Positions 47,190-63,292 of a stretch of DNA of 64,000 bases are shown piece after piece. Source of the stretch: Trifolium pratense (taxonomy: Eukaryota; Streptophyta; Magnoliopsida; Fabales; Fabaceae). The position numbers were made by a program, and so were the translations under genes. The DNA lies in NCBI RefSeq assembly GCF_020283565.1, contig NC_060059.1:48442572-48506571 (forward strand), written 5' to 3'. The notes under the pieces are model-generated. The model worked only from the letters and a program-made list of their open reading frames with translations, was not told the origin of the DNA and did not search any database. Numbering within the stretch: the first letter of the stretch is position 1; the number at the start of each line of letters is the position of its first letter.

Positions 47190-47246
<57 letters not shown>
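47190..47246. repeat. (AAT)n microsatellite
   Basis: Perfect run of about 19 trinucleotides; the minus-strand poly-Tyr open frame here is spurious. Confidence 0.95.
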
Positions 47247-47872
47247 TACAATTAGTACCCCACATTAAATGGATGTAAGTGGATGATGTGGCTAAATGAA
47301 AAATTTTCATTGATTTGTGGATTAGGATTTAGATAGGCAATTCCACAACTATCTAGGATTTATATATATAGATTTTTTCGAGAGAGAACATAAGTAATTT
47401 TAGTATCCTATCTTTAATCAAGCTAGACTAGACTAGATCACTTTAGGGTGTATATCTTTTATATGTCTTGTTTCTTATTTCATATCTTTACAAAACCAAA
47501 ACAAATCATCCATCATCGAATTACTACTTTTTCTACTCAAACTTGTAAATATAGAACCATATACTCTTTTTCTCACTAGTCTTTATGGATTGATATTCTT
47601 TTTATTACGACTATAATTTCGTGCACTTGCAAAGCTATCAAATTAACTGCTCTATATTTTGAATGTCGGGATCTACGGTTCGTCCATTACTTCATTTTTT
47701 ATATTTGTAGTAAAAAAGTTACGGGAATAAATTTCTAGTTCTTAAATGTGAAAAATGTATATTATAATACTTTTTGTTACGTTATACCGTAATGGATTCT
47801 TAAAATACGCTAGCTGTGTGTATACATGAATCTTGTTCGCAAACAAAAATATAGTAATCGTGATTTGGAGGT

Positions 47873-48600
47873 GTTGGGAAAAATAGGCATAGAAAAAATA
47901 AAATAATGCAATCACAACACAAGAATAACGTGGAAACTTCAAAATCGAAGAAAAAACCACGGTCGTTATCAAAACTGACAACTAAAGAATAAACATTATG
48001 TGAAATTTGTTTTTCTTTTTCAAAATAAAAAATAAATAAAAAATTGGTTTGTTATTGTTAGTGGGCCGTGTTGTGAAAGGCAAACCCAATCTATTTCTCC
48101 TTCATCTCTAACCTAAGGGACGGTTGGAAACTTAACACAGGAGGCCATAAACAACCGTAAAGAAGGCATATGGTCATGTCATGTTGAAAGGGTAGAACAG
48201 CAGAAACTAGGAATAGCAGCTTCCAGTAAAATCACGTTTGCTTGGTTGAATCAATCAAACGCAGAACCAAACAAGTACTTAAACTACATCTCAAATCTCA
48301 AATACTCTAAAACAAGAGCATAAGAAAAAGAAAAAAAACACAAATATAAACTTAAAGTGTTTACAAGTGTTAATACTTGGTGTATTGATACAAGAAACTT
48401 GAGGTCTCTATATATAGCATTGAGCTACCGCACCATTCATTTTTCTAAGCAATGTGGGACTTCTCCAATATATGCTTGGTTCTAACTACTCTTTGGCCAG
48501 ATGACAATAGATTTCTAAGCAATGTGAGACTTTTCTAACTACTCTTTGACCATATGACAATAGATTTCTAAATGCTTGGTTCTTTCATAAAACACTAGGT
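47873..48600 (-). mobile_element. Probable Copia LTR next to decayed pol
   Basis: TGTTGGGAAAAATAGGC starts a segment with AATAACGTGGAAAC and AAACCACGGTCGTTATC, wording common at Copia LTR ends. A repeated TTTCTAAGCAATGTGGGACT / GTGAGACT block lies at 48450-48590. Adjacent pol is in the same minus orientation. Confidence 0.5.
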
Positions 48601-49125
48601 TGGTAGCAATATATGTTGCACTCTAGTTATAGCAATCTTTGAAGAGGTATAACAACAATTAAAGATCGCAGGTGGAAGCTGCTAGAGCTCTATATTCTGC
48701 TTTTGATGAGGATCTAGATAAATTAGTTGTTTCTTAGTTCTCCATGAAATAAGTGACTTTCCTAAGAAGAAACATTATCCTGAAATTGACTTTCTTGAAT
48801 TAATGCATCCATCCCAATTAGCATTAGAGTAATCCTGCAAATGAAGCATTGAGTTTCTAGGGAATAACACACCACTACCAAGACATGTCTTGAGATATTT
48901 GAGGATTCTAGTTTGCAACATTGAAGTGTGGCATAGTTGGTGCATATAAAAATTGGCTCAATTGTTGAGTGCTAAAGGTGATGTTAGCTAGGTCTTGTAG
49001 CATTCAAATTCAAGTATAATAATCTACCAACTAATCTTCTATATGTTGGAATATCTGGATATATGGAGAACTAGCATATTGGTGTAATTTGAATGATTGA
49101 TCAGAAGGTGTGGATATATATATAT

Positions 49126-50219
49126 GGTGGCGTCTAGGGTGAGGGCTCAATTAAGTCCCTCACCGGTGTACCAGTCAACTTAACCGTTGGATTAAATAAT
49201 CTCACATAATCTCATTATTTGTTACCACACTGAATCCAATCTCTCCTCTTTGCTTCCCTTTATTTCTCTCTTTTCTCAACTTTCTTCATCCTGGAAAAGA
49301 AGCACTCCTCTCCATCCATGGAATTCAACCTTCAGATCCAAATCCAATCTTAAAAAAAAAAAAAAACATTATAGGTTTGGTTTGGGTTTTGTGTGAACAA
49401 TTTTTTCTTCAAAATTAAAGACTGGATTGTGGGAAGAATGAAATGGGTTTTGAGAGTAAAAACCTATCATATGCAGGGCTTTTAACACTTTGTATTACAC
49501 TCTTTTCCTTTAATGGCTAGAAAAAATTTCCAATCTTCACTTCTACCCTCGTTGTAGGGGTTATTGCTAGGAGATTAGAGGAACATTTCAACATCACCAT
49601 ATAAATAAAGCATAGCCTACAAAATCTATTTATCATTTTATCTTAACTATCTTTCAAGTTTCAACACAATGATGGATATTATCAATGAATGGACCACAAG
49701 TTTGTGTTCCTCAATATTATCAAAATGTTTAATTGTAGGTTGTCTTGTGGTGATTCCATAACCATAAACTAAACTAAATCAATTAAATTCTTTCTTATGC
49801 TAAGATCTACAAGAGCCCTAATAATATTTCACCATTAAAGCACCTGAAACCCATGTTGAAGCACTATTGCTCGTGAAATTGAATATCCAAATAAAACTCT
49901 TCCCAAATTGTGATTTATGTTTTGATTATGTCTCCTCTAATATTGCTATGATAGTTGGGCTTTGAGGAATTTTATAATCAGGATGCAATTGTATTTTGGT
50001 CAAACAAAACATGGTAGAATACCAGGAAATGAATGAGGATTGTTTAGCAGGCGATGCAAGAACGAGATGGAGAGAGAAAGAACGTGAATGATGATGGGAG
50101 AAGGACCAGATCCAGTGTGGTATCAACTAATGATATCATGTAGACTCATTTAATCAAACGGTTAAGTTGACTGGTACACCGGTGAGGGACTTAATTGAGC
50201 TCTCACCCTAGACGCCACC
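49126..50219. mobile_element. Mutator-like non-autonomous element inside Copia pol
   Basis: The ends GGTGGCGTCTAGGGTGAG are inverted and the arms match closely for about 80 bases (TCAATTAAGTCCCTCACCGG, TGTACCAGTCAACTTAACCG), then loosely for about 35 more. TATATATAT on both sides is compatible with a 9-bp duplication, though it lies in a TA run. No transposase frame. Confidence 0.75.
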
Positions 50220-50246
50220 TATATATATATATATATATATATATAT
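50220..50246. repeat. (TA)n next to Mutator-like element
   Basis: TA run at the right insertion edge; a shorter one lies at the left edge (49113-49125). Confidence 0.9.
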
Positions 50247-50809
50247 AGGTTTAGAACATAGCCTATCTGAATCATCCAACAAGTCTAAACAATATTTCCT
50301 TTAAGAATGCATTGTTAACATCAAGTTGATGTATGATCCAGTGATTGATTAAGGCTAAGGCTATGATAGTTCTAACCGAAGTGAGTTTGGCATCCGGAGA
50401 ATAAGTGTCAACGTAGTCAAGACCTTCCATATGGTTATATCCCTAAGCTACTCATAGAGCTTCGAACCTTTCAATAAAGCCATCAACATGGTATTTGAAA
50501 GGTTTATATAGCTAGTACTAACTGGAGAACACACTAGTAACTATAGTAGCTTACAATAGCTTGGAAAGCAAGAAAACTAAAAGCCACTATTTAGCCAATT
50601 GTTTGATCTTATTCCTTTCTTCTTTTTTTTCCATAGAAGTGTCTCTGTGAAATAAAAAATCAAGTATAAAGCCACATTGTCGTAATCCTTCGCGTAACTC
50701 CTTATGGGATATGTCCTCTGTTACATTGCTAAGAATATAAAAGAACTACTTATCTTTTAATTAATTTATTTATTTATTTCAAGTGAAAATTATAAACCAT
50801 ACTAGCTAA

Positions 50810-50810
<1 letters not shown>

Positions 50811-50870
<60 letters not shown>
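50811..50870. repeat. (TA)n microsatellite
   Basis: About 60 bases of TA. Confidence 0.95.
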
Positions 50871-50875
<5 letters not shown>

Positions 50876-51439
50876 AAATTATTTTTTAACCAATTGTATC
50901 AACCTGGTGGTTGCAGGCTTTCACAAGCTTACAAAGCTTCTCATCTCCTAATTTTTCCCAAAACCATGCTTAGCACCAATTAAGCAGTGGTTGCTGCAAA
51001 TGTTAGTTAAAATTAATCATATTCATGGTGTCATATGACAGTGTTCTTTTGTCTCTTCTAGTTCTAATGATTCTTTATCCTGACATTAGACACATTTCTT
51101 GGATCAGCTAAAGCTAAACTTACCGTGCATATATAACACATCTTTTGTCGCAAATAAAATTCTATATGAACAAATTCTAGCTAGTGTCGACGGTTTTGAT
51201 TACTTTATTTGCTTAAAATATTGTAACAACTTAGAAGATTCTCGTTCTCACAATTTAGACATCGATCTCTTTGTATTATACAAGTGCTTCAAAATACAAA
51301 TCAAATTTGTTTCCTTTTTTAAAAAATTAAGCAGCGATCAATTCATTATACTAATAACAACTTTCAAATTTAGAGATTTAAGTGATTTTGATTTCAAAAG
51401 AAAGATAAATATGATTCCCTACTGCCGCTACATTCAGTA
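50871..51439. other. AT-rich intergenic, no gene found
   Basis: An open frame from 51099 to 51512 has no ATG at its start and no family likeness. Confidence 0.5.
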
Positions 51440-51865
51440 CTATTACTATAGTGTGCTTGTGTTGTTAGGAGTCACGCATCGATTATATTCTAGTGTTCAA
51501 TGTGGTACTTAAGCCGCAAGGTTCTCTCACCTAACTTATTGGACTAGTCTTTTGAGTTGGACTCGATCATGTGTTTAAGTCCTAACAATTGGTGCTTTCA
51601 TTGAGAGCTGAGACAAGGAAAAGACTACATGCATGTTTGATTAAGGTACTCCATTGAATACTGATAGGTTAGTGAGCCGCCGAAAAGGAAAGGGCTACAC
51701 CATCGGGATAGTGTTGATACAGTGAAAGCCGTCGTGGACGTCGGCTCTTAAAAAATGTAGCAATGTTATCGAGTATATCAAAATTCTCATATAATATTTA
51801 AGCCATAAGCTCTCCCACCTGTTTGGCTAGTCTTTTGGATTAAATTCTTCTCATATGCTTAACAA
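51440..51865 (+). mobile_element. TRIM or LTR-pair remnant
   Basis: Two direct segments (about 51490-51586 and 51775-51865) share TTAAGCC, CTCTCMCC, GGACTAGTCTTTTG-like wording. Between them, AATTGGTGCTTTCATTGAGA is a primer-site-like sequence just after the first segment. No coding content. Confidence 0.6.
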
Positions 51866-52993
51866 CTTGCTTTCTAGAACGCCAAAATTTGAGTGAGTGC
51901 CAAAATTTTAGATTTTAGAACGCCAATCTCGCCTTCAATCTTTGTTACTTTATTTTTCTCTTTTGCTTTTGTATGCTCGTTGTTGGGCCAAAAAGCATAT
52001 AATCAGAAGTAAAAGCTGAAACAATTCCTTCTCTTTTTGAGACAGCATGCATGCATTACCACATACTGTACTACATACTAAGTGACTGATATTCATAGAA
52101 GAGTGGAAATATTAGGAGTAAATATTCTATTTGATTCTTGAAATTGTAGAAATGTAACAATCTAATTTTTTAAATATCCACGTTGTTTATAATCACGACT
52201 GTACAATCTAATATTAATGGTTGAGATTGATTTATATTGATTTTATTAAGATACAATATGAACCGGCTGATTTGAAATGGATGGCTAGAATCTGCTATTG
52301 CATGTAACTGTATGATTTAGTTACTGCAGTGCATCCTGATCTTTATTGATCCACTCTTAAGAGTACTCTCTAGCATTTTCTTAAGAGTTTCGAACCCCTC
52401 TAGAAATATTTTATCCATACTTTTGGGGCAATTTCTTTTTTCTTTTTTTTTTATACTTTTGGGGCAATTTCTATTTTCTAATATTAGTTTGACTAAAATT
52501 TTTGTAGAGTTTAACTTAAATTGTCATGCAAATTAATCCTGCGCACAAAAAAACATGGCCATGCCATTTGCTAATTTTAAACTCTTGAAGTAAAAAGTTC
52601 AATTTGGTGCTTACTTATATTTTGTTGTTCACTAATAGTACTGAATTCAATCGCTTCATGGTTGGTGTTAGAAAAGCTTTACTTGCTCATGACTTAAAGT
52701 GAAGGAGACCTCTTTTTTCTTCCACGACGCAGAAAAAGAAAAGTAGGCAAATCAAATAATCAATGGACCACTCTCTTTTGTTTGAAAGCCTCAAAAGTAT
52801 ACCCAACAAGATAAATTATTTTCAATCTTGTTAAATATATGATCAGTGAAAGTAATTACTCAAATGAATTGTGTCAACATAGTCAATGGTTCTGGTCTGT
52901 GGTCTATACCTCAACACAAAAAGGAGTAGTGTTATAATTGTGGACAATTGAATTTCAAATGTAACTTGAGGACTAAAGTCCAATACTACTACG
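51866..52993. other. Intergenic, no gene found
   Basis: A short duplication of ATACTTTTGGGGCAATTTCT (about 52419 and 52452) is present. Nothing else supported. Confidence 0.5.
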
Positions 52994-53300
52994 TATGTGT
53001 TTGGTTCTGTGGTGGACAGAATTGATTTTGATAGAATTGAGTTTGACAGAATTGATTTTGATAGAATTGAGTTTGATAGAATTGATTTATGTTTGGATAT
53101 ATTCATACAAAAGTGAGTTGAACAAATAATTTGAGTGTAAAAATCAATTCTAGAATGAGAAGCTACAATTTCTAGCTTCAAGTAGAATCCATTCTGGAGG
53201 CAGAATCAATTCTAGTTTTGAGGAACCAAACAAGTCAGAATTCATTCTACATGTCCAGAATCAATTATGGCTGCTCCAGAATTGAAACCAAACATACATA
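52994..53300. mobile_element. MITE with GAATTGATTTTGAT-type repeats
   Basis: TATGTGTTTGGTT at the left pairs with the complement of AACCAAACATACATA at the right. The left part repeats AGAATTGATTTTGATAGAAT-type units; the right part carries inverted versions (ATCAATTCTAG, GAATCAATTATGG). Confidence 0.65.
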
Positions 53301-53566
53301 TCTTTAGGATATATAAGCCTCGATCTCATCACCACTTTTCCATATCTGTTTGATTCTAAACCTAACCTCTACGTCAAGCGCATAGTGTCGGAGTGTTTGT
53401 ATGTACAACCCTATCATCCTGGCCGAAAATGTGAATTATGGCCAAACACCACATCCGAAGGTCCGAATAGTATTTTTCATTGGTTCATTGTCGCTGTTGT
53501 GAACCTCGGTTCTACCGGAACCATCTTTTTAATTTTCACTCCGAAGAATTCATTTTTATTTTTTTT

Positions 53567-53690
53567 TATCGAGTAGTTTAGTGGTTAAAATTTCACCTTT
53601 TAAGGTGAATAGATGGATCATTGTTCAAAGTTCGAACCCCGGTTCCTGCATATTACATGCAATGTCCATGTCAATCGAGCTATCCTCTCG
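53567..53690 (-). mobile_element. tRNA-derived SINE (family A)
   Basis: GTTTAGTGGTTAAAATTTCA with CACCTTTTAAGGTGAATAGA, then AGTTCGAACCCCGGTTCCTG (box B complement), then CAATGTCCATGTCAATCGAG (box A side) is family A reversed. Confidence 0.7.
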
Positions 53691-53700
53691 GTGACGAAAG

Positions 53701-55209
53701 AATTTATTTTCTAAGCATAAAATCAATACTTCGAGCATATGCATGGTCATGATTATTAGAACCAAGGACTAATTTGTACAAACAATTCACATCCAAAAGA
53801 AGATCATATTTAATTTGTTCCAACAATTAGCATGTAAAACTCTGACTTTGAAGTCTTCATAAGGTCAATTAGCTTGGGAAAAGCCAAGTAGCTTGCTATT
53901 ATTGGTGTATAATAAAATAAAGTACTACTCTTACTACCATTTAATTATTCGTTTTATAATGTATACCGGCTTCTTCTTTTTTTGTCCGTAGACAAACTAG
54001 TAAACATCACTGAAACTTACATACAATTGTGAGATTTTGGGTTCGAATTCAAATGAAGACGTTTAATCTAACAATATAATGTCAGTTCAGCTAAGAATAT
54101 AAGCGTGTAGTTGAGAGTACAAATTGAAAAGCTCTAACGTATCCTCTGTACAGCCAGTCAAATTATTTTAACCAAGATTCTTTGGATAATGTTAAAGTCT
54201 CTTCCGACTTAACCGATGATTCTGAGTTCGAACTCAGTTACAGGAATATAGACTTTAAAACTCTAAAGAGAACTTTTCCACCCAATATAATTTTCTCCGA
54301 TTGGATGGATTAGTTTCTGCAATTACAAATAGAGAATACACCAAAAATTATATGGGGTTTGATTTATACACTTTATATTACGCATGCTGTTGGGGACATT
54401 TATATAATAATTGATGTAAAAAGTCAAAAGTGGAAATATGATTTGGGATCTCTAAATAATGAAGTAAAATATAGGTAGGAAATAAGGCACGTAATTCTGT
54501 CGGATATAACATATCAGTAGCCCTCATTTGCTGAAAACATGTACTATGATATACTATATATGCATCACTGGATCTCAATTTCAAATCTATGTTTCCACAA
54601 TAAAGGAGTCCAACCTCTTGAGCTAGCTAGGCTCTTAAATTTCACCACACTATATACTTCAAAGTATTAATACCAGCTAGCAAAAGTATATAGTATTGGT
54701 ATATCATTTTTGCATAACCAAAGGTAAATAGAGTAAAGAGAGCAAGTCCCTTTATTAAAATAATCCACATGGTAAGAAGCATAGGATTTATCTTCTTTTT
54801 CCCCTGTTACAGAGCAGAAAAGAACAAAGACAAGAAAATAAAAGAAAAAGTAAAATATTGTTGGTGACATTTCTTTCTTTTTTTCCATAAAGGAGAGTGG
54901 ACAACAGCAATCATTCACACAACAACCAGCACAACCAATTGGCACCTTTAATCATCATACATATATTCCCTCTCTCCTCCTAATTAAGCACCACTCTCCC
55001 TAATCATTCATGCATGCCACATGATAAATAAAAAGAACACAATAAGAACCCTTCCAAATTTCAAATTATTTCATATTTTCACTCTCTCTCCAATTCACAT
55101 AGAAACTATGAGAGCACGCATGACTTTCACTTGCTTTATTAATAGTTTTTAAAACATTAACAACATTGTTTATTTCCACTTCCCGCCATAACAACTTCAT
55201 CTTCATCCA
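53701..55209. other. Intergenic and promoter of the receptor kinase gene
   Basis: It contains a family D SINE fragment (53995-54105) and a tRNA-like GAGTTCGAACTCAG near 54227. The last several hundred bases are the presumed promoter and leader. No gene found. Confidence 0.45.
53995..54105 (-). mobile_element. tRNA-derived SINE fragment (family D)
   Basis: TTTTGGGTTCGAATTCAAAT and TGTCAGTTCAGCTAAGAATA correspond to the box B and box A ends of family D. Confidence 0.5.
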
Positions 55210-57811
55210 ATGATGAATTGTGCCATCATGTTCTTCTTCTTCTTCCTCTTCTTAGGCACCTACATTGTACCGTGTCTTACATATAATGACACTCATGCAC
55301 TTACTCTCTTCCGCCAACAAACAGACATACATGGCCAACTCCTCACCAACTGGACCGGAACAGATGCATGCTCGGCCACATGGCATGGCGTCATTTGCTC
55401 ACCAAACAATCGTGTCACGTCCCTCACACTTCCGTCCCTCAACCTCCGAGGACCCATCGACTCCCTTTCTCCCCTCACCCATCTCCGCCTCCTCGACCTC
55501 CATAACAACCGCCTAAATGGCACTGTTTCCCCCTCTCTTCTCTCAAATTGCACAAACCTCAAACTCCTCTACCTCGCCGGAAACGACTTTTCTGGTCAAA
55601 TCCCACCTGATATCTCCTCCCCGGTTAATCTCCTTCGTCTTGACCTCTCCGACAACAACCTTGCCGGTGCAATTCCAAATGAAATTTCCCGTTTAACTAG
55701 CCTCCTCACTCTCAGGCTTCAGAACAACGCACTCTCCGGTAACATCCCTGACCTCTCCTCTGCCATGCCGAATCTCACAGAGCTCAACATGACAAACAAC
55801 GAATTCCACGGTAATATACCAAACTCCATGGTTAAAAAATTCGGTGATGAAAGCTTCTCCGGTAACGAAGGTTTATGTGGTTCAAAACCGTTCCGAGTCT
55901 GTTCCTCCACAGAGAACAATCCTCCTTTCTCTGAACCGGTTCAGACGGTTCCTTCAAACCCCAGTTCTTTCCCTGAAACAAGTGTAGTCGCAAGACCAAG
56001 AAGCCAACACCGTAAAGGGTTAAGCCCCGGCGCAATTGTAGCCATTGTGGTGGCTATTTGTGTTGCATTGTTAGTGGTAACATCTTTCGTTGTTGCTCAA
56101 TGTTGTGCCAGAGGGAGAGGTGTTAATAGTAATTCCATAATGGGCAGTGAGGCTGGAAACGGAAAGAGGAAGAGTTATGGTAGTGAGAAGAAGGTGTATA
56201 ATGCAAATGGTGGGGGTGGTGATAGTAGTGACGGGACTAGTGGAACTGATATGAGCAAGCTTGTGTTTTTTGATAGGAGGAATGGGTTTGAATTGGAGGA
56301 TTTGTTGCGTGCTTCTGCTGAGATGCTTGGGAAGGGTAGTTTGGGAACTGTTTATAAAGCAGGGCTTGATGATGGTAGTACAGTTGCTGTTAAGAGGTTA
56401 AAAGATGCAAATCCCTGTGCTAGGCATGAGTTTGAGCAGTATATGGATGTGATTGGGAAGCTTAAACACCCTAATATTGTTAAACTTAGAGCTTATTATT
56501 ATGCTAAGGAAGAAAAGCTTCTTGTCTATGATTATCTCTCAAATGGAAGTTTGCATGCTCTTCTTCATGGTAGTCTTAAACTATTTTTCTTAGTTGGTCT
56601 ATGATTCATTAGTTTTCAACTTTTGCTATGTTTATTTTCACTTAAAAAAAATAAAAACACCAATAAGAAGCACTAGTGGAGCTAGGGAAAGTGGTCAATG
56701 CAAAGTTTTAAAAACCAGACCAAAATGGTGATTCAACCGGTTGAATCGTGAATTGGCCAATTTGTTGGTTGGTTTGATCCGAATTGTACTACAGTCTGGT
56801 TCATTAAAATGGAACTGAAATTGAAACAATTGAACCATGACTCGAAGGTCTCACTGATTTGATCTCTGGTTCAGTTTTTAAAAAGTTTGGTTAATATGAT
56901 CCATTTAAAAGGGCAGATGTAGGAGGTAACTGAGTTCATATATGATGAAGGAACAAATTATGATCAGACTTTATCTATCTTTTGACCGATCACATAATAG
57001 TCCCAGGACCACCTTTGAATTCTATATATGGATGAAAACAAAAACAAATAAAACCACCAATGATCTTTTTTTTTTATTTTGTTTTATTGTGATATTGTTG
57101 TATATCTAATTTATTGTATTGATAGGGAACCGTGGACCTGGGAGGATTCCATTGGATTGGACAACAAGAATAAGCTTGGTGTTAGGAGCAGCAAGAGGGG
57201 TAGCTAGGATTCATACAGAGTACAGTGCAGCAAAAGTGCCACATGGGAATGTGAAATCATCCAATGTACTACTTGACAAGAACGGTGTTGCTTGCATATC
57301 TGACTTTGGTTTGTCACTACTATTAAACCCTGTTCATGCAATTGCAAGATTGGGAGGGTACAGAGCACCTGAACAGACAGAACAAAAGAAACTGTCTCAG
57401 CAAGCTGATGTGTACAGTTTTGGAGTGTTGCTATTGGAAGTTCTCACAGGGAGAGCTCCTTCATTACATTATCCTTCCCCGGGGACGGCTCGTCCTCGTA
57501 AAGATGAAGAGGACCAAACTATGGTGGATCTTCCCAAATGGGTTCGATCAGTTGTGAAAGAAGAGTGGACTGGAGAGGTTTTTGATCAAGAACTTTTGCG
57601 ATACAAGAATATTGAGGAAGAGCTTGTGTCAATGCTGCATGTTGGGTTGGCTTGTGTGGTGGCACAACCGGAGAAGAGGCCAACTATGGTAGATGTTGTT
57701 AAGATGATTGAGGATATCAGGGTGGAGCAATCTCCTCTGTGTGAGGACTATGATGAATCACGTGATTCACTTTCACCTTCCATTCCCACCACTGAAGATG
57801 GTTTGGCTTAG
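55210..57811 (+). CDS. LRR receptor-like kinase (LRR III type), 681 aa, 2 exons
   Basis: A plasma-membrane receptor with a short leucine-rich ectodomain. Exons are 55210-56569 and 57126-57811. A signal peptide (about 1-24, Phe-rich core) precedes an LRR N-cap ([17 protein letters not shown]) and five to six LRRs (about 70-215). A Pro/Ser-rich stretch leads to a membrane segment (about 274-297, [20 protein letters not shown]). The kinase domain has the P-loop [12 protein letters not shown], Lys395 in [15 protein letters not shown] in place of HRDxKxxN, SDFG retained (513-515), and [19 protein letters not shown]. The HRD Asp is replaced (HGN), as in many LRR III members that are atypical or weak kinases. 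The second ATG (codon 2) is an equal start option. The intron position just after LHALLH is typical for the clade. Confidence 0.94.
56570..57125 (+). other. Intron of the receptor kinase gene
   Basis: GT at 56570 and AG at 57124-57125 join phase 1 to phase 1. It holds a repeat-like stretch with AACCGGTTGAATCG and GGTTCAGTTTTTAAAAAG wording (56710-56900), possibly a decayed MITE. Confidence 0.8.
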
Positions 57812-58942
57812 GAATTATAGTGCAATATTATTGTATGGTATATATACATATATGTATGTCATTCTAGTTCAGGAGGGAGGAGTATTTAACTTATCTTTGT
57901 TCCTCTTCCAGTTGCATTGTGTTGCTGCAATTAGCTAGCTCTTCAATCATGTTAAGTGTTCTTTGTAAAATTTGCGAGCTTTGTGTAATTCCATTGTTGA
58001 ACGTTGCAGAAATCTGAGGATCTTTAGGTTGAGCTGGGAATAAAGTCTTGTCTGGTTCAATTGCATCTGCACCCTGAATCTGCAATCATGAGTTGTGTCT
58101 GCTGTATCTGCAACACTTGATAATTGCAAGTAGCTTGATTGTAAATCTCTCATATGCAACTCTGAAATCATGAAATCAAATTAGAAGCACTAATGTATGT
58201 GTATATACATCAATAAAAGTGCCTTCAAACGCAGCGACACATAATTTCCATAAAAAATCATTATGAATTAATCATTGCATAAATAGCTTACAAGTTGCAA
58301 CTGATGATGAATTCCTTCAAATTATCATTAAGCATGCAAACTCTAAACCTTGCGACAAAAGATGTCACAGTTACATGTTGAGATAAAGACATACAATAAA
58401 AATTCGAGACATGCAACAGTTTGCAATTTCAAACCTCTCCCTGGTGGCCGTGCACGTCCACTAAAAGAAATAATTACTTTTTTTAATCTATTTCTTCTAT
58501 TTTTCATCTTTTGACTCTTTATATATCCTTTACTAAAAAAACAAGAAAAAAATTGACTTGATCAAAGTGATTATCAGTATACTAGCAATAATAGACAGTT
58601 GTATTTGAGTTAAAATACTTCCATATCTGTTCACATGTTACCAACAAGGAAGACTACAGCTAATACATTACAATGCTACAACTCATCTGGGAATAATTTA
58701 CAGAGGCATTTCTCTTTACATTTTACAGAAATATATATATTAAAGTACAACCACCACTAAAACAACATAGGCCTAGGAAATTTGTGACTTCAGCTCTACA
58801 ATTTCCGTGAACTTTGCTGAATAACACTGAACTTGTCTAGATTTGATATTTTCTTCTCCAAACATCTCAGTGGTGGTAAGTATTCTGATCAACTAAATGG
58901 TTCTAACTTTCCTAATAATAACTGAATCGGTTGAATTAAATG
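57812..58942. other. Tail-to-tail intergenic with a frame-rich patch
   Basis: It contains the 3' UTRs of the two converging genes. On the minus strand, 57891-58171 stays open in two frames (74 and 64 codons). One reads AIEPDKTLFPAQPKDPQ and looks composition-wise like protein, but no family was recognised and no start-to-splice model was found. Confidence 0.4.
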
Positions 58943-63034
<4,092 letters not shown>

Positions 63035-63292
63035 AAGGGTAACGGAGAAGGCGTTAAAGGTTTGAGGGAACGGCGTTGTAGAGGACGTTAGGGAAAGAGA
63101 GTGTGAAGCGTTAAGAGAAGGTGAAAATGTGTTTGACGGAGCGTGACTTCCGTGAGTTAGTATGGTTTTTGCCGTTACGTTGGCGTGACGTTTCCGTTAA
63201 ATGATAACTGCGAGTGCATTGTACGCGCTTTTGTTGTCCCACGTAGGAGACCCATTGTTTATTTGGGACAACCTTGCATATTTTATTTTTTT
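63035..63292. promoter_or_regulatory. Presumed promoter and leader of the trihelix-kinase gene
   Basis: Located directly upstream on the minus strand; GC-richer than the surroundings and with several ACGT cores (for example GTTACGTTGGCGTGACG near 63174). No TATA box stands out. Confidence 0.4.

Larger units (their letters stand above)
46175..47372 (-). mobile_element. Non-autonomous Helitron-like element
   Basis: On the minus strand, the 5' end is TCTATATATATAAATCCTAG (after an A at the insertion edge). The 3' end has a GC hairpin CCGTGCATCGCACGG, then GTGTGTGA and CTAG, matching the Helitron 3' pattern of hairpin plus CTRR. A second copy of the 5'-end wording lies at about 46690-46770. No Rep/helicase frame. 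The base after CTAG is C rather than the expected T, so the right-hand border is not perfect. Confidence 0.65.
48601..50750 (-). pseudogene. Decayed Copia pol (RT and RNase H parts), interrupted
   Basis: On the minus strand the RT part (about 50280-50500) reads GLDYVDTYSPDAKL, then IIHQLDVNNAFLK. The RNase H part (about 48650-48850) reads DYSNANWDGCINSRKSISG, a stop, then CFFLGKSLISWRTKKQ. Several stops and deletions are present. The element at 49126-50219 sits between the two parts. Confidence 0.8.

Noticed and set aside
46222..47310. Poly-Tyr frames at 46222-46440 and 47035-47310 (minus)
   Set aside because: They translate (AAT)n microsatellites inside a Helitron-like element.
51099..51512. 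137-codon open frame
   Set aside because: It begins with TTG and not ATG, has AT-driven composition, and runs into a TRIM; no family likeness.
55293..55562. Antisense open frames across the receptor kinase exon
   Set aside because: They are shadows of a GC-richer, strongly supported coding exon with LRR and kinase motifs on the plus strand.
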